17,388 bases of DNA from Pseudomonadales bacterium (GCA_013215025.1 JABSRR010000143.1:1-17388); one strand, 5' to 3'. Positions 7,790-16,782 are shown, numbered from the stretch's first letter. Notes: generated by a model from the sequence alone, not told the origin. Program-made: numbers and translations.

Positions 7790-8048
7790 AGTCGAGTATT
7801 TTTTCCATCATGGCGGCCAATGCTGGATCGTCTGGCTTGGCAGCCTGCAGCACCCACTGAAATAATTCGGTGTCTTCACAGCTGAGCAAGCGCCGATAAT
7901 CGGCCTGTTCATCGGCAGTAAGATTGGCGTATACATTTTTGGCAAAAGGACTGAATGCAAGGTCGAGCTCGAGCATACCGCGCCGACTGTGCCATATCAC
8001 ACGTTGAATTTCTTTTGCCGTCGATTTCTCAGCCATTTTTTCAGTCAT
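7761..8048 (-). CDS. sdhE: Succinate dehydrogenase flavinylation factor SdhE
   Basis: Small soluble protein that promotes covalent FAD attachment to SdhA (and FrdA). It has 95 residues from the ATG at 8048 (E. coli 88). The diagnostic RGxxE motif is present as RGMLE at residues 23-27, in the helix IQRVIWHSRRGMLELD. The remainder is the helical bundle with DTELFQWVL at about 61-69. The frame is open to a TTG at 8063, but the ATG at 8048 with a GAAGA-like site fits better; a third ATG is four codons inside. It is divergent from ygfZ across about 104 bases and overlaps ygfX, as in E. coli. Confidence 0.93.
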   Translation of the reverse strand: MTEKMAEKSTAKEIQRVIWHSRRGMLELDLAFSPFAKNVYANLTADEQADYRRLLSCEDTELFQWVLQAAKPDDPALAAMMEKILDYAKANKASV

Positions 8049-8096
8049 ATTGTTTATCTTCAAAGTTCACGCATACACAACCGTGTTCGGTTTGCT

Positions 8097-8102
8097 ATTA
8101 TA
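8097..8102 (-). promoter_or_regulatory. Probable -10 box of the sdhE-ygfX promoter
   Basis: A perfect TATAAT on the minus strand (ATTATA on plus), about 49 bases before the sdhE ATG. The -35 region is poor (TTAGCG at an 18-base spacer). A predicted start near 8090 would place a 5-pair hairpin, AACCG-AACA-CGGTT (8092-8079), at the very 5' end of the transcript. I see no convincing ygfZ promoter in the same region (8049-8152). Confidence 0.4.
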
Positions 8103-8152
8103 CGCACAGAAGCGAAATACCGCTAATTGAAACCCTCGAGTGATGAAAATAT

Positions 8153-9160
8153 ATGCAAACTTGGCCAGAGTTTTTAAGCGCATGCCAGCAGGCTGCAAAT
8201 CCTGAGCGATTCACCCCAAAAGCGGATGCTGTGTATGCCGTTAGCAGCTTAAGCATTATTGAAATCCGCGGCACTGACGCCGAGAGCTTTTTACAAGGCC
8301 AGCTGAGTAATGATGTTAGCGCTGTGACTAGCACGCAGAGCAGCTTTGCCAGTCACAGCACCGCCAAAGGTCGAATGCTATCATCGGGTCGGTTTTTCCG
8401 TGCAGAACCACAATGCTTTTATTATCTTGTCGATCAATCAATTGCTGAGTCGAGCTTAGCGGCATTAAAAAAATACAGCGTGTTTTCAAAAGTTGAGCTA
8501 TCCATCAGAAACGACTTACACTGTCTGGTCGTTAGTGGCAGTGCGGCAGAAGCTTGTTGCAGTTTGCACACCTCAAAAGCAAGCTATGCGCTTGAGCAAC
8601 AATTTCAAGCAGGCGAAGTATTGGCAAGTGTTATTGCGCTAGAGCCTTTAAGCCTGCTGATGATTGCCCCATCATCGGAGTTACTAGCTTATATCTCGCA
8701 GCATCAGCTAACGGAGCATATTGCTGATGAAACGCAATTAAGCTGGCTTAATCACCAACAACGGCTTGCCTTTGTGTCAGCACCATTACAGGATCAGCTG
8801 ATTGCACAAATGTTAAATTATCAAAACAACTCTGCTATCAGTTTTACAAAGGGCTGTTATACCGGACAAGAAATTATTGCGCGTAGTCAATATCGCGGCA
8901 AGTTAAAGCGCCAGCTATACCGCGCAAAAGTAACTGCAAACACAGCAATCGCTGTTGGCGCACAACTTTCAATTGCCAGTGGCAATGAACGACTTAGCAG
9001 CTGCGGTGTTGTCGCTTCAAGCTTGGTATGCAGCCAGCAAGACAGCAACAGCTGGCAGCTTGATTGCCTCTTAGTCCTTACTGAGGCTGCCGCAGAGAGC
9101 GACACGCTGTTTTTAACAGAGCAGCCAAGCACCGCGCTTACATTACAGCTTATCACTTAA
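8153..9160 (+). CDS. ygfZ: Folate-binding Fe-S cluster maintenance protein YgfZ
   Basis: GcvT-like, tetrahydrofolate-binding protein that supports Fe-S enzymes such as the tRNA-modifying MiaB. It has 335 residues (E. coli about 326). The family signature KGCYTGQE is at 233-240 with the essential cysteine Cys235. The N-terminal GcvT-like part carries FLQGQLSNDV at 46-55, and SQYRGKLKRQLYRA follows the signature. The ATG at 8153 is used; a GAG lies about 11 bases upstream, so the ribosome site is weak. It is divergent from sdhE, as in E. coli, and convergent with ung. Confidence 0.94.
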   Translation: MQTWPEFLSACQQAANPERFTPKADAVYAVSSLSIIEIRGTDAESFLQGQLSNDVSAVTSTQSSFASHSTAKGRMLSSGRFFRAEPQCFYYLVDQSIAESSLAALKKYSVFSKVELSIRNDLHCLVVSGSAAEACCSLHTSKASYALEQQFQAGEVLASVIALEPLSLLMIAPSSELLAYISQHQLTEHIADETQLSWLNHQQRLAFVSAPLQDQLIAQMLNYQNNSAISFTKGCYTGQEIIARSQYRGKLKRQLYRAKVTANTAIAVGAQLSIASGNERLSSCGVVASSLVCSQQDSNSWQLDCLLVLTEAAAESDTLFLTEQPSTALTLQLIT

Positions 9161-9241
9161 AGCACTGATTATTGGCATACAGGGCTCAGCATATACACAT
9201 ACTTTCTCGCAACAGCCATCGCAGCGATCACAGTAAGAATG
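9161..9241. other. ygfZ-ung convergent gap
   Basis: No standard terminator is visible. On the minus strand the frame of ung stays open after its UAG for 32 codons (9241-9146, UAA at 9145-9143), crossing this gap and entering ygfZ by 15 bases before the UAA. It contains six cysteines within 18 residues. No start codon lies between the UAG and those cysteines, so it is not called as a gene. Confidence 0.5.
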
Positions 9242-9934
9242 CTACGAACTATGAGCAAACCAATTCACTGGCGTCTTGCCATGCTGGACTAAATAATCAT
9301 TGGCTTGAGAAAAGTGAGCACAACCAAAAAACCCTCGGTAGGCTGACAGTGGAGACGGGTGAGGCGCTGTTAGCACCAAATGCTTCGCTCGATCAATGCG
9401 CTGACCTTTCTTCTGTGCATAGGCACCCCATAACATAAACACAAGATGTTCGGTGTGCTGATTAATCCAATCGATCACCGCATCGGTAAATTGCTCCCAG
9501 CCCTGGCCCTGATGAGACGCTGCTTGATGTGCCTCAACTGTTAGCACACTATTCAATAACAGCACCCCCTGCTCAGCCCAGGCTTGTAAGTTACCAGAAG
9601 TCGGCATCGCTGCTCTACCCTGATAGACATCAGACTGAATCTCTTTATAAATATTCACTAATGAAGGCGGAATTGCCTGGCCCTCAGGCACCGAAAAACT
9701 TAGGCCATGGGCCTGTGCATCGCCGTGGTAAGGATCTTGACCTAAAATCACCAGCTTTAGTGACGCCACCGGCGTTTGTTGAAACGCTGCGAAAATATGT
9801 TTACCGGGCGGATAAATGGTTCGACCTTGTTGCTTCTGCTGCCTGAGAAACTGCTTTAACTGCAGCATATAGGTTTGCTCAAATTGATCCGATAAGGCGT
9901 CTAACCAACAATCAGGCAATTGAATTGTTGCCAT
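9242..9934 (-). CDS. ung: Uracil-DNA glycosylase (family 1)
   Basis: Cytoplasmic base-excision repair enzyme that removes uracil from DNA. It has 230 residues, the normal length. The water-activating loop GQDPYHG is at 65-71 with catalytic Asp67. The Leu-intercalation loop HPSPLSAYRGFFG is at 192-204 with catalytic His192. The uracil-recognition segment LLLNSVLTV is at 125-133. The ATG at 9934 has an AAGGA site 9 bases upstream. It stands alone on the minus strand between ygfZ and the hydrolase. It ends with TAG followed by C, a context known to be comparatively leaky in some systems, and the same frame continues into a Cys-rich stretch. Confidence 0.97.
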   Translation of the reverse strand: MATIQLPDCWLDALSDQFEQTYMLQLKQFLRQQKQQGRTIYPPGKHIFAAFQQTPVASLKLVILGQDPYHGDAQAHGLSFSVPEGQAIPPSLVNIYKEIQSDVYQGRAAMPTSGNLQAWAEQGVLLLNSVLTVEAHQAASHQGQGWEQFTDAVIDWINQHTEHLVFMLWGAYAQKKGQRIDRAKHLVLTAPHPSPLSAYRGFFGCAHFSQANDYLVQHGKTPVNWFAHSS

Positions 9935-10049
9935 AAAACATTGTCCTTTTACTTGGGCTCTGCGGCACTAGGGCTTAAACTACTGGGTTAATCTTTATGC
10001 GTTTTCTTTATTCGTTTTCTTTATTCATTTTTTATATTAGTTTTTGCCG
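9935..10049. other. ung-hydrolase divergent region
   Basis: These 115 bases separate the divergent starts. They are T-rich on the plus strand and hold a 13-base tandem duplication. A TATATT (10033-10038) lies too near the hydrolase ATG to be an ordinary -10 unless the leader is very short. No confident promoter is visible for either gene. Confidence 0.4.
10000..10025. repeat. 13-base tandem duplication
   Basis: CGTTTTCTTTATT occurs twice without interruption (10000-10012 and 10013-10025), followed by a degenerate start of a third copy (CATTTTT). It lies 25-50 bases before the hydrolase start. Confidence 0.9.
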
Positions 10050-10937
10050 ATGTCGCTTTATCATTCTGAATATTTTACTGCCAATGACGGCCTGCGCCTA
10101 CATTATCTTCACTGGCCTCAGCCTAACACAAAGCCAAAAGCCGATAGTTGCTGCGTTTTATTGCATGGCTTTACTAACGATGCGCATATTTTTGACCGTC
10201 TGGCTGAGTCACTGCAGCAGCATATGCCCGTGTTCTCTGTGGATGCGCGCGGTCATGGCGACTCGGCATGGGATCCCCAGATGCAATATACGCATGATCA
10301 GCTGCAGGATGATCTTGCCATTTTTTTAAACACCATTCAGTGTCAGCATTTTCATCTTATCGGCCATTCACTTGGCGCTAGAGTGGCAATGTTATTACTT
10401 CAGCAACAGCCACAACTTAAACGTCGCTGCCAGAGCTTTACCATTATCGATACCGGACCAGAAGTCAGTGCAATTGGGGTGAATAAAGTACGACAAGATG
10501 CTGAAAATACGCCTACTGAATTTGCCAACCTGCAAGCATTTCACCAATATCTCAGCAATATTTACTTACTGGCAGAGCCAAACGAGCTGCAGCGGCTCGC
10601 ACAGTTTGGGCTTAAAACCATCAACCATGTGCTGCGGCCAAAAACCGACCCTGCATTTGCAAAGGCTTTATGGAAGCCAGACTCACACAAGGGTAACAGC
10701 GAAGACTTAAGCTATCCGCTCAATGATCAGCTTTGGCAAGCGCTTGGCCAGATTGATTGCCCCAGTTTAATCCTGCGCGGCCAGGCATCAGCCATACTGA
10801 GTCGTAAAACTGCCTTAAAAATGTTAGATATTATGCCGAATGCTGAACTCGAAACCATCAGTCGAGCAGGCCATGCTTTAATGGTGGATAATCCCTCAGA
10901 ATTTATTCAGGCGGTAGAGGATTTTATTTTCAAGTAA
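10050..10937 (+). CDS. Alpha/beta-fold hydrolase
   Basis: Predicted cytoplasmic alpha/beta hydrolase of the epoxide-hydrolase/esterase-like class; substrate unknown. It has 295 residues from the ATG at 10050. The oxyanion motif LLHGF is at 37-41, the strand VFSVDARGHGDS at 61-72, the nucleophile elbow GHSLG at 105-109 with Ser107, and the catalytic-His candidate His275 in RAGHALMVDNP. At the usual catalytic-acid position (RGxxSDxL in many relatives) this protein reads RGQASAILS, with Ala248 where Asp is expected; Asp135 after strand 6 might substitute. The frame extends two codons up to a TTG at 10044, but the ATG gives a cleaner N-terminus. Neither start has a good ribosome site. It is convergent with der. 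Confidence 0.85.
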   Translation: MSLYHSEYFTANDGLRLHYLHWPQPNTKPKADSCCVLLHGFTNDAHIFDRLAESLQQHMPVFSVDARGHGDSAWDPQMQYTHDQLQDDLAIFLNTIQCQHFHLIGHSLGARVAMLLLQQQPQLKRRCQSFTIIDTGPEVSAIGVNKVRQDAENTPTEFANLQAFHQYLSNIYLLAEPNELQRLAQFGLKTINHVLRPKTDPAFAKALWKPDSHKGNSEDLSYPLNDQLWQALGQIDCPSLILRGQASAILSRKTALKMLDIMPNAELETISRAGHALMVDNPSEFIQAVEDFIFK

Positions 10938-10959
10938 TCAGGCAATTGATAGCGGTCGA

Positions 10960-12423
10960 TTATTTACGCTTATTTGATTTTTTCTTATGCGCACTTAAAC
11001 GCTCACGCTTTTTTTGCTGTCTCGCCTGTACCCGCTCTGTTCCAGATTGGCGCTCTTGCCTTGCCTGCGGCTTTCGCTTGCTTGGCTTGTCAGCATAGGG
11101 GTTTTCGCTGGTACGAAACTCCATGCGTAATGGCGTTCCCCAAAGTTTCAGCTCACGCCGATAGGTTTTTTCTAGATAACGCTTATAGGCATCAGGTAAT
11201 TTTTCGGTTTGGTTACCATGAATCACAATAATCGGTGGGTTCGAGCCGCCTGCGTGTGCATAGCGTAATTTAATGCGCCGTCCAGCGACCATTGGCGGCT
11301 GATGAATTTCTACTGCAGCTTCTAAAATAGTCGTCAACTGGCGGGTTGATAAAGATGCTGTTGCTGACTTATAGGCTTTTCGAATAGAGCGATACAGGTC
11401 ACCGACACCGGTACCGTGTAGCGCAGAAATAAAATGTACCTGAGCATAGTCAATAAATTGAAGTCGGCGATCAAGCTCTTTTCGGATATGATTTTTTTGA
11501 TCTTTATCCAGCCCATCCCACTTATTAATCGCTATCACTAGGCCACGTCCGGCCTCAATGCATAAGCCTAATAAATGCAGGTCTTGCTCGACTAAATCTT
11601 CGTGCGCATCAATCAGTAAAATAACTACGTTAGCATCATCAATAGCCTGCAATGTTTTTACAATAGAAAATTTTTCTACCGTTTGCTTAACATTTTTTCG
11701 GCGCCTAACGCCTGCGGTATCGATTAAAGTATATTGCTTATCTTCACGTGTATAGGGAATGTATATACTGTCGCGCGTTGTACCCGGCAAATCATAAACA
11801 ACCACGCGTTCTTCGCCAATCATGCGATTAACCAAGGTTGATTTGCCAACATTTGGCCGGCCTACTACCGCCATTTTTATGCCTTGATTAGCACGTTCGG
11901 CAAATGCAATATCTTCTGCCGTTGCGGGCTGTTCTGGCAGTTGAGTAATCGCAAAGTCCAGTAATTGCCTAACGCCTTTTCCATGTGTAGCAGTGATGGG
12001 GAAAATTTTGTCTGCACCAATCGAGTAAAAATCTGATAGCACAAGATTAATATCAACCCCATCAACTTTATTCACGACCAAATGAAACGGCTTATCGCGC
12101 TGACGCAGCTGGGCAATAATCCATTGATCGTCAGGCAGCAGTCCAGCTCTACCGTCAACCATTAATAATACGACATCAGCCTCATCAACCGCCTGCATGG
12201 ATTGATCCGCCATGACCTTATCAACGCCTTGTTCATCGCCTACTACACCAGCGGTGTCGATCAGCATGAAGGGGATATCGTTATGACTTGCCTCTCCATA
12301 CTTTCGGTCGCGAGTTAAGCCAGAAAAATTGGCGACAATCGCATCACGCGTTTTCGTAATGCGATTAAACAAGGTAGATTTACCGACATTAGGCCGACCC
12401 ACAAGTGCAATAACCGGTAACAT
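10960..12423 (-). CDS. der: Ribosome-assembly GTPase Der (EngA)
   Basis: Essential double-domain GTPase needed for 50S subunit maturation. It has 487 residues from the ATG at 12423. The first G domain has GRPNVGKS at 9-16, DTAG at 56-59 and NKVD at 118-121. The second has GRPNVGKS at 188-195, DTAG at 235-238 and NKWD at 300-303. A KH-like domain follows to about 443, then a strongly basic tail rich in Lys, Arg and Gln, as in many gammaproteobacteria. A GTG at 12429 is in frame, but the AAGGG site at 12429-12433 lies 5 bases before the ATG and would abut the GTG. Last gene of the rodZ-der run, 8 bases after bamB; 22 bases separate it from the convergent hydrolase, with no clear terminator. Confidence 0.97.
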   Translation of the reverse strand: MLPVIALVGRPNVGKSTLFNRITKTRDAIVANFSGLTRDRKYGEASHNDIPFMLIDTAGVVGDEQGVDKVMADQSMQAVDEADVVLLMVDGRAGLLPDDQWIIAQLRQRDKPFHLVVNKVDGVDINLVLSDFYSIGADKIFPITATHGKGVRQLLDFAITQLPEQPATAEDIAFAERANQGIKMAVVGRPNVGKSTLVNRMIGEERVVVYDLPGTTRDSIYIPYTREDKQYTLIDTAGVRRRKNVKQTVEKFSIVKTLQAIDDANVVILLIDAHEDLVEQDLHLLGLCIEAGRGLVIAINKWDGLDKDQKNHIRKELDRRLQFIDYAQVHFISALHGTGVGDLYRSIRKAYKSATASLSTRQLTTILEAAVEIHQPPMVAGRRIKLRYAHAGGSNPPIIVIHGNQTEKLPDAYKRYLEKTYRRELKLWGTPLRMEFRTSENPYADKPSKRKPQARQERQSGTERVQARQQKKRERLSAHKKKSNKRK

Positions 12424-12428
12424 AGGCA

Positions 12429-12433
12429 CCCTT
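12429..12433 (-). promoter_or_regulatory. Shine-Dalgarno site deciding the der start
   Basis: AAGGG on the minus strand, 5 bases before the ATG at 12423. It overlaps the bamB stop codon (12432-12434), which implies coupling of der to bamB translation. Confidence 0.7.
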
Positions 12434-13613
12434 AATCCGCCAGATAACGGTAGGCTTTTATGCTGCCGTTGTTAGCCATAATGAAAAAGACAGTATTATC
12501 AACAAGATCAACCAATGCCGGTGATTTGACCCCGGAACCATGGATTTTTTTACGCGCAATAAAACGGCCATCTAACTGTGACAGCAGATGTATATAGCCG
12601 TCTAAATCACTGACTACCAAATAGGAGCTATACGGCACAGCCGCGGTGATGCGACGGCGCAGCAAACCATCTTGTGACCACTTTAATTCACCATTACGCG
12701 CATTATAGCCCTGCAGCAAACTATCGGCGGTGGCAATGTATACGGTGTCAAAATCAAACGCTACATCCTGAAAGCTAGACGCTGGCTTATCCCATTCCAC
12801 TTTACCTTGCTGCATATTCAGTGCGACTAACTGACCCTGAAAACTGACCGCGTAGAGTTTTCCATCTTTAAATGCAGGCGCGCCATCGACATCGACCATG
12901 CGCTCAACTTCAGTGTCGCCGTCGGCCATCGCAACTCGAGGCTCTGCAAATATTTGACCTGAGTCTGGGTTAATCAGCGCAAGCTTACCGTTTGCCAAGC
13001 CAACCACTAGCAGTTGCGGCATCATCACGGGCCTAGCATTGCCACGTAAACTGAGCGCAGGAATATTAGTATCAACACGCCAAAGCTGCTCGCCACTGCG
13101 TCGATCAAACTTATAAATATCGCCATTACTGGCTTGCGCAAACACCGCATTCGCGCTGGCAACCGGCACTGAGATCAATTCTGATCGAAGCTGTGCAGCC
13201 CACTGTTGCTCACCATTGGCCTTATCAAGCGCCAACAGAGTACCGCTTTCGGTCGCGATATAGACATGCATGTCATCAACCACTGCCGCGGTGGTAAGCA
13301 CTTGGTCAAGGTCTACTCGCCACGCTTTATCACCGCTGCTCTTATCAAGCTTTGCCACATAACCATCTTTGCTGGCGGCGTACAGATACTGGCCATCTTG
13401 AGCGAGACGGAACTGGTGATAGTATTCACCTAGGTCACCTTTAATATTGGCCGACCAGAGAACCTTTAACTTACCTTCAGCATCAAACGACTCTAGTTCA
13501 ACTGGCTCAAGAGTTCTTGACGAGGAACAGCCATAGAGCACAGCCACTAAGGCTAACAGAAATACACTTAGGCTTCGGCATCGCAAGCGTTGCAGATATT
13601 GCAGAAATTGCAT
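12432..13613 (-). CDS. bamB: Outer-membrane assembly lipoprotein BamB
   Basis: Lipoprotein of the BAM complex that works with BamA in inserting beta-barrel proteins into the outer membrane. It has 393 residues (E. coli 392). The lipoprotein signal has a basic n-region, a hydrophobic core at 15-27 and the lipobox LYGC with Cys29; Ser at the next position favours outer-membrane sorting. An eight-bladed PQQ-type beta-propeller follows, visible as repeated patterns such as [30 protein letters not shown] and [10 protein letters not shown], each in a turn-Trp context. The ATG at 13613 lies 8 bases after the yfgM stop with only a weak GAG site. In E. coli the gene is sigma-E controlled; no sigma-E site was recognised here. 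Confidence 0.96.
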   Translation of the reverse strand: MQFLQYLQRLRCRSLSVFLLALVAVLYGCSSSRTLEPVELESFDAEGKLKVLWSANIKGDLGEYYHQFRLAQDGQYLYAASKDGYVAKLDKSSGDKAWRVDLDQVLTTAAVVDDMHVYIATESGTLLALDKANGEQQWAAQLRSELISVPVASANAVFAQASNGDIYKFDRRSGEQLWRVDTNIPALSLRGNARPVMMPQLLVVGLANGKLALINPDSGQIFAEPRVAMADGDTEVERMVDVDGAPAFKDGKLYAVSFQGQLVALNMQQGKVEWDKPASSFQDVAFDFDTVYIATADSLLQGYNARNGELKWSQDGLLRRRITAAVPYSSYLVVSDLDGYIHLLSQLDGRFIARKKIHGSGVKSPALVDLVDNTVFFIMANNGSIKAYRYLAD

Positions 13614-13621
13614 AAGCTAAA

Positions 13622-14302
13622 TTACTCGGCTTGAGGCGCTAGTTTCGTCTGATCGACAGGCGATAAGCTTTGCACCTTTAACTCAAGCATGGGATCAGAA
13701 TTTGCTGCCAGCAATTTTGCTTGCAAATACAGCGCTAATGCAGCTGATGAATCGCCCTGCGCCTGTAAAATATCTCCTTGCAGCTGCATATATTCAGCCT
13801 TAAAGGGTTCTGACTGTTTTGCGGCAAGGCTTAAGGCCGCCTCAAAATCTGACTGTGCGTATAATACTTGCGCCATGCGCAATTCTGCCAGTGCAGTAAG
13901 CTGTTGATCGGTGTTAGCATTAATAATCCACTGCAGGTATTGCTTTGCATTGCCCAACTGCTCGGCATTTACGGCCTGCTTAGCTTGCAAAAAGTTAGCA
14001 TACACCGCATACACACTGTCGGCATGCTCAGTAATTAGCTGCTGATACGCGTTATCAAAATTGAGCTGTTGACTATCACTCAAGCTGGCATCGGCCGTTG
14101 CTAAGGTGCTCAGCTGCTGCATCATGGTATTGTAATATTGACTGGCCGTTTCTTTCGCTGCCTGTTGCTTTGCTTGAAAAGCTTGAAAGCCTAAGATCGC
14201 GGCAATGGCCACCACCACGACCGTTAATAAGAGGGTACCGTTTTTCGCCACAAAGGCTTTAATCGCGCTAAGTTGTTCTTCTTCAGTTTGGTAGGTTTCC
14301 AT
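13622..14302 (-). CDS. yfgM: YfgM family membrane-anchored TPR-like chaperone partner
   Basis: Inner-membrane protein with a periplasmic tetratricopeptide-like domain. In E. coli it binds SecYEG and works with PpiD in handing over secreted proteins. It has 226 residues from the ATG at 14302. A short cytoplasmic N-terminus (METYQTEEEQLSAIKAF) is followed by a transmembrane helix at about 22-41 and Ala/Gln-rich helical repeats to the end, including YLQWIIN and AELRMAQVLY. The frame runs 9 codons further to a TTG at 14329, inside the hisS end, but the ATG has a strong GGAG site 6 bases upstream. Position between hisS and bamB is the standard one. Confidence 0.92.
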   Translation of the reverse strand: METYQTEEEQLSAIKAFVAKNGTLLLTVVVVAIAAILGFQAFQAKQQAAKETASQYYNTMMQQLSTLATADASLSDSQQLNFDNAYQQLITEHADSVYAVYANFLQAKQAVNAEQLGNAKQYLQWIINANTDQQLTALAELRMAQVLYAQSDFEAALSLAAKQSEPFKAEYMQLQGDILQAQGDSSAALALYLQAKLLAANSDPMLELKVQSLSPVDQTKLAPQAE

Positions 14303-14308
14303 TGATAA

Positions 14309-14312
14309 CTCC
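14309..14312 (-). promoter_or_regulatory. Shine-Dalgarno site deciding the yfgM start
   Basis: GGAG on the minus strand with a 6-base spacer to the ATG at 14302, in the 16-base gap after hisS. Confidence 0.75.
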
Positions 14313-14318
14313 AGATTA

Positions 14319-15644
14319 TTATTTTTCAACCGCGTCTTGCGGATTTACAAAAGGCGCTAAGGCATCTGCAATCGCATCAAAGGCAATTGCTTGTTCGCTT
14401 AATGCTATTTCAGTTGACGATTTATCGGCCCGCAGCGGCTTAATCACAGCCTCGCGAGTTGCCACCTCATTAGAACCAATCACGATGGCAAAGCGAGCAT
14501 GAGATTTATCCGCCTTTTTCATTTGGCTTTTTAGACTGCCGCCACCGCAGTGGGTCGTCATGGTGAGGTGCGGCAACTGCTGACGCAGCTGTTCTGACAA
14601 TAAAAATGCAGCTTGCTGAACCGAAGCATCGCCACTGACCAACAAATAGACATCTTGCTGATTTAAGGCCGCTGGCTGTTGATTCTCAGTTTCGATTAAT
14701 AAGCAAAGACGCTCTAAGCCGAGCGCAAAGCCAACCGCAGGTACCGCTTTGCCACCTAGCTGCTCAACTAAGCCATCGTACCGACCACCCGCGCACACTG
14801 TACCTTGCGCGCCAAGCTTGTCGGTTACCCACTCGAACACCGTTTTATTATAGTAATCTAAACCACGCACCAGTTTCGGATTAACCTTGTAGCGAATACC
14901 TTGCGCGTCAAGCAGTTGACAAAGCTTGGCAAAATCATCTTTAGACGCCTGGTCGAGAAACTCGTTTAGCAGCGGCGCAGAAGCAAGAATTGCTTGGGTA
15001 TCAGGGTTTTTAGAATCAAGAATACGCAGCGGATTCGAGCCTAAACGACGCTGACTGTCGGCGTCTAACTGATCTTTAAACTGCGTCAAGTACTCAACTA
15101 GGGCAGCTTTATAGCTTTCACGCGCAGTTAATGAACCAATGCTATTTATTTCAAGGCTAACGCTATCAGTGAGGTTTAATCTTTGCCATAGTCGCCAGGC
15201 AATGATGATTAATTCAGCATCAATATCGGGCGTGGCAATGCCAAAGGTCTCTACACCAAACTGATGAAACTGACGCTGGCGGCCTTTTTGTGGCTTTTCG
15301 TAGCGAAACATCGGACCGCTATACCACAATCTTTGCTGTGCCTGATTATCTAGCAAGGCATGTTGCGCTGCTGCGCGCACACAGCTAGCAGTGCCTTCTG
15401 GCCTTAAGGTGAGCGACTCTTGATTGCGATCCAGAAAACTGTACATTTCTTTCTCAACAATATCGGTCACTTCACCAATTGAACGCTTGAATAGATCGGT
15501 ATATTCAACAATCGGCATACGAATTTCGCGATAGCCGTAACTGTTTAACAAACGTTGTAATTCAGCCTCCAGATATTGCCACAGCGATGTTTGGCTGGGC
15601 AATAAGTCTGGCATGCCTTTGATGTTCTGAATTTTCAATGCCAT
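14319..15644 (-). CDS. hisS: Histidyl-tRNA synthetase
   Basis: Class II aminoacyl-tRNA synthetase charging tRNA-His; a cytoplasmic homodimer. It has 441 residues, slightly longer than the usual 424-430. The N-terminus KGMPDLLP is at 9-16. Motif 2 is around [20 protein letters not shown] (110-129). The HisRS-specific segment [15 protein letters not shown] is at 258-272 with the catalytic arginine Arg260. AGGRYDGL is at 285-292 and motif 3 [10 protein letters not shown] at 304-313. The anticodon-binding domain takes up about 330-425. The ATG at 15644 lies 6 bases after the ispG stop, with only a weak AGAAG-type ribosome site. Confidence 0.97.
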   Translation of the reverse strand: MALKIQNIKGMPDLLPSQTSLWQYLEAELQRLLNSYGYREIRMPIVEYTDLFKRSIGEVTDIVEKEMYSFLDRNQESLTLRPEGTASCVRAAAQHALLDNQAQQRLWYSGPMFRYEKPQKGRQRQFHQFGVETFGIATPDIDAELIIIAWRLWQRLNLTDSVSLEINSIGSLTARESYKAALVEYLTQFKDQLDADSQRRLGSNPLRILDSKNPDTQAILASAPLLNEFLDQASKDDFAKLCQLLDAQGIRYKVNPKLVRGLDYYNKTVFEWVTDKLGAQGTVCAGGRYDGLVEQLGGKAVPAVGFALGLERLCLLIETENQQPAALNQQDVYLLVSGDASVQQAAFLLSEQLRQQLPHLTMTTHCGGGSLKSQMKKADKSHARFAIVIGSNEVATREAVIKPLRADKSSTEIALSEQAIAFDAIADALAPFVNPQDAVEK

Positions 15645-15650
15645 ATGCAG

Positions 15651-16769
15651 TTATTCTTCTGTTTTGGCGATAAGTTTGGCATCGTCAGCTTGTTTGGCAG
15701 CGACTTTGTCACGCACCAGTGCCTCAAGCTGATCAACAAGCTCGGTTTCTGTCAGTTTATGATTAGGCTTGCCGTCTACATAGACTAAATTATTTGGGCT
15801 ACCACCGGTCAGACCAATATCGGCTTCTTTTGCTTCGCCCGGACCATTGACAACACAACCAATAATCGCCACATCTAACGGTGTTTTAATATCTTCGAGT
15901 CGCGTTTCGAGTGCATTTACGGTTTTAATCACATCAAAATTTTGCCGCGAACAGCTTGGGCAGGCAATAAAATTGATACCTTTATTGCGAAGTTTTAGTG
16001 ACTTCAGAATATCGAAACCAACTTTGACTTCTTCAACCGGATCGGCAGCGAGTGAGATACGAATAGTATCACCAATGCCATCCATTAAAAGTTGACCAAT
16101 GCCAACGGCTGATTTGACCGTGCCAGAGCGTAAACCGCCAGCCTCGGTAATACCCAAGTGTAAAGGCTGCTCAATTTGTGAGGCTAAACCACGATAAGCT
16201 GCAACAGCCATAAACACGTCAGATGCTTTAACCGAGACTTTAAAATCTTGAAAATCGTAGCGATCGAGAATCTCGACATGCCTGAGCGCAGACTCAACCA
16301 GCGCATCAGGGGTTGGCTCACCGTATTTTTTTTGCAGATCTTTTTCTAAAGAACCGGCATTCACACCGATGCGAATCGGAATGCCGTTGTGCTTTGCTGC
16401 ATCGATGACTTGCTTGATACGATCTTCTTTGCCGATATTACCCGGATTAATGCGCAGACAATCCACGCCTAAATCGGCCACTTTTAATGCAATTTTATAA
16501 TCAAAATGAATGTCCGCCACCAGCGGCACAGCGACCTGTGACTTGATCTTGCCGAAGGCGTCAGCCGCTTCCATACTGGGTACCGAGACTCTGACAATAT
16601 CTGCACCCGCCGCTTCTAGGCGAGCGATTTGAGCCACTGTCGCAGCCACATCACAGGTTTCGGTATTTGTCATGCTTTGCACGCTGATAGGCGCACCGCC
16701 GCCCACGGGCACATGACCGACCATGATTCGGCGTGAAACACGCCGAACAATCGGAGATTCAAATTTCAT
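15651..16769 (-). CDS. ispG: 4-hydroxy-3-methylbut-2-en-1-yl diphosphate synthase (IspG/GcpE)
   Basis: Fe-S enzyme of the methylerythritol phosphate pathway, converting MEcPP to HMBPP for isoprenoid synthesis. It has 372 residues, the same as E. coli, and is nearly collinear with it. The TIM-barrel part carries VQSMTNT (30-36), VADIHFD (84-90) and RINPGNIG (106-113). The 4Fe-4S ligands Cys270, Cys273 and Cys305 and the fourth ligand Glu312 are all present ([16 protein letters not shown]). The ATG at 16769 fits the family N-terminus. No Shine-Dalgarno site precedes it: the bases before the ATG read ACACCTC, which resembles the anti-SD sequence, so initiation probably relies on coupling with rodZ, 13 bases upstream. 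Confidence 0.97.
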   Translation of the reverse strand: MKFESPIVRRVSRRIMVGHVPVGGGAPISVQSMTNTETCDVAATVAQIARLEAAGADIVRVSVPSMEAADAFGKIKSQVAVPLVADIHFDYKIALKVADLGVDCLRINPGNIGKEDRIKQVIDAAKHNGIPIRIGVNAGSLEKDLQKKYGEPTPDALVESALRHVEILDRYDFQDFKVSVKASDVFMAVAAYRGLASQIEQPLHLGITEAGGLRSGTVKSAVGIGQLLMDGIGDTIRISLAADPVEEVKVGFDILKSLKLRNKGINFIACPSCSRQNFDVIKTVNALETRLEDIKTPLDVAIIGCVVNGPGEAKEADIGLTGGSPNNLVYVDGKPNHKLTETELVDQLEALVRDKVAAKQADDAKLIAKTEE

Positions 16770-16782
16770 GAGGTGTAAACGC

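Noticed and set aside
8048..8068. GAACTT (sigma-E -35-like) just upstream of sdhE on the minus strand
   Set aside because: A -10 at the correct spacing would fall inside sdhE, after its start codon, and no TCTGA-like element is present there.
9181..9240. tRNA or small structured RNA in the ygfZ-ung gap
   Set aside because: No cloverleaf or long stem can be drawn; only the short ATCGC/GCGAT palindrome is present.
9172..9438. 88-codon plus-strand frame across the ygfZ-ung gap
   Set aside because: It lies mainly antisense to the secure ung gene, with no ribosome site and low-complexity composition.
9997..10329. 110-codon hydrophobic plus-strand frame starting before the hydrolase
   Set aside because: Most of it overlaps the hydrolase in another frame; it has no family features and its hydrophobicity comes from the T-rich leader.
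10938..10959. Bidirectional terminator between the hydrolase and der
   Set aside because: The 22-base gap has no stable stem and no suitable T-run on either strand.
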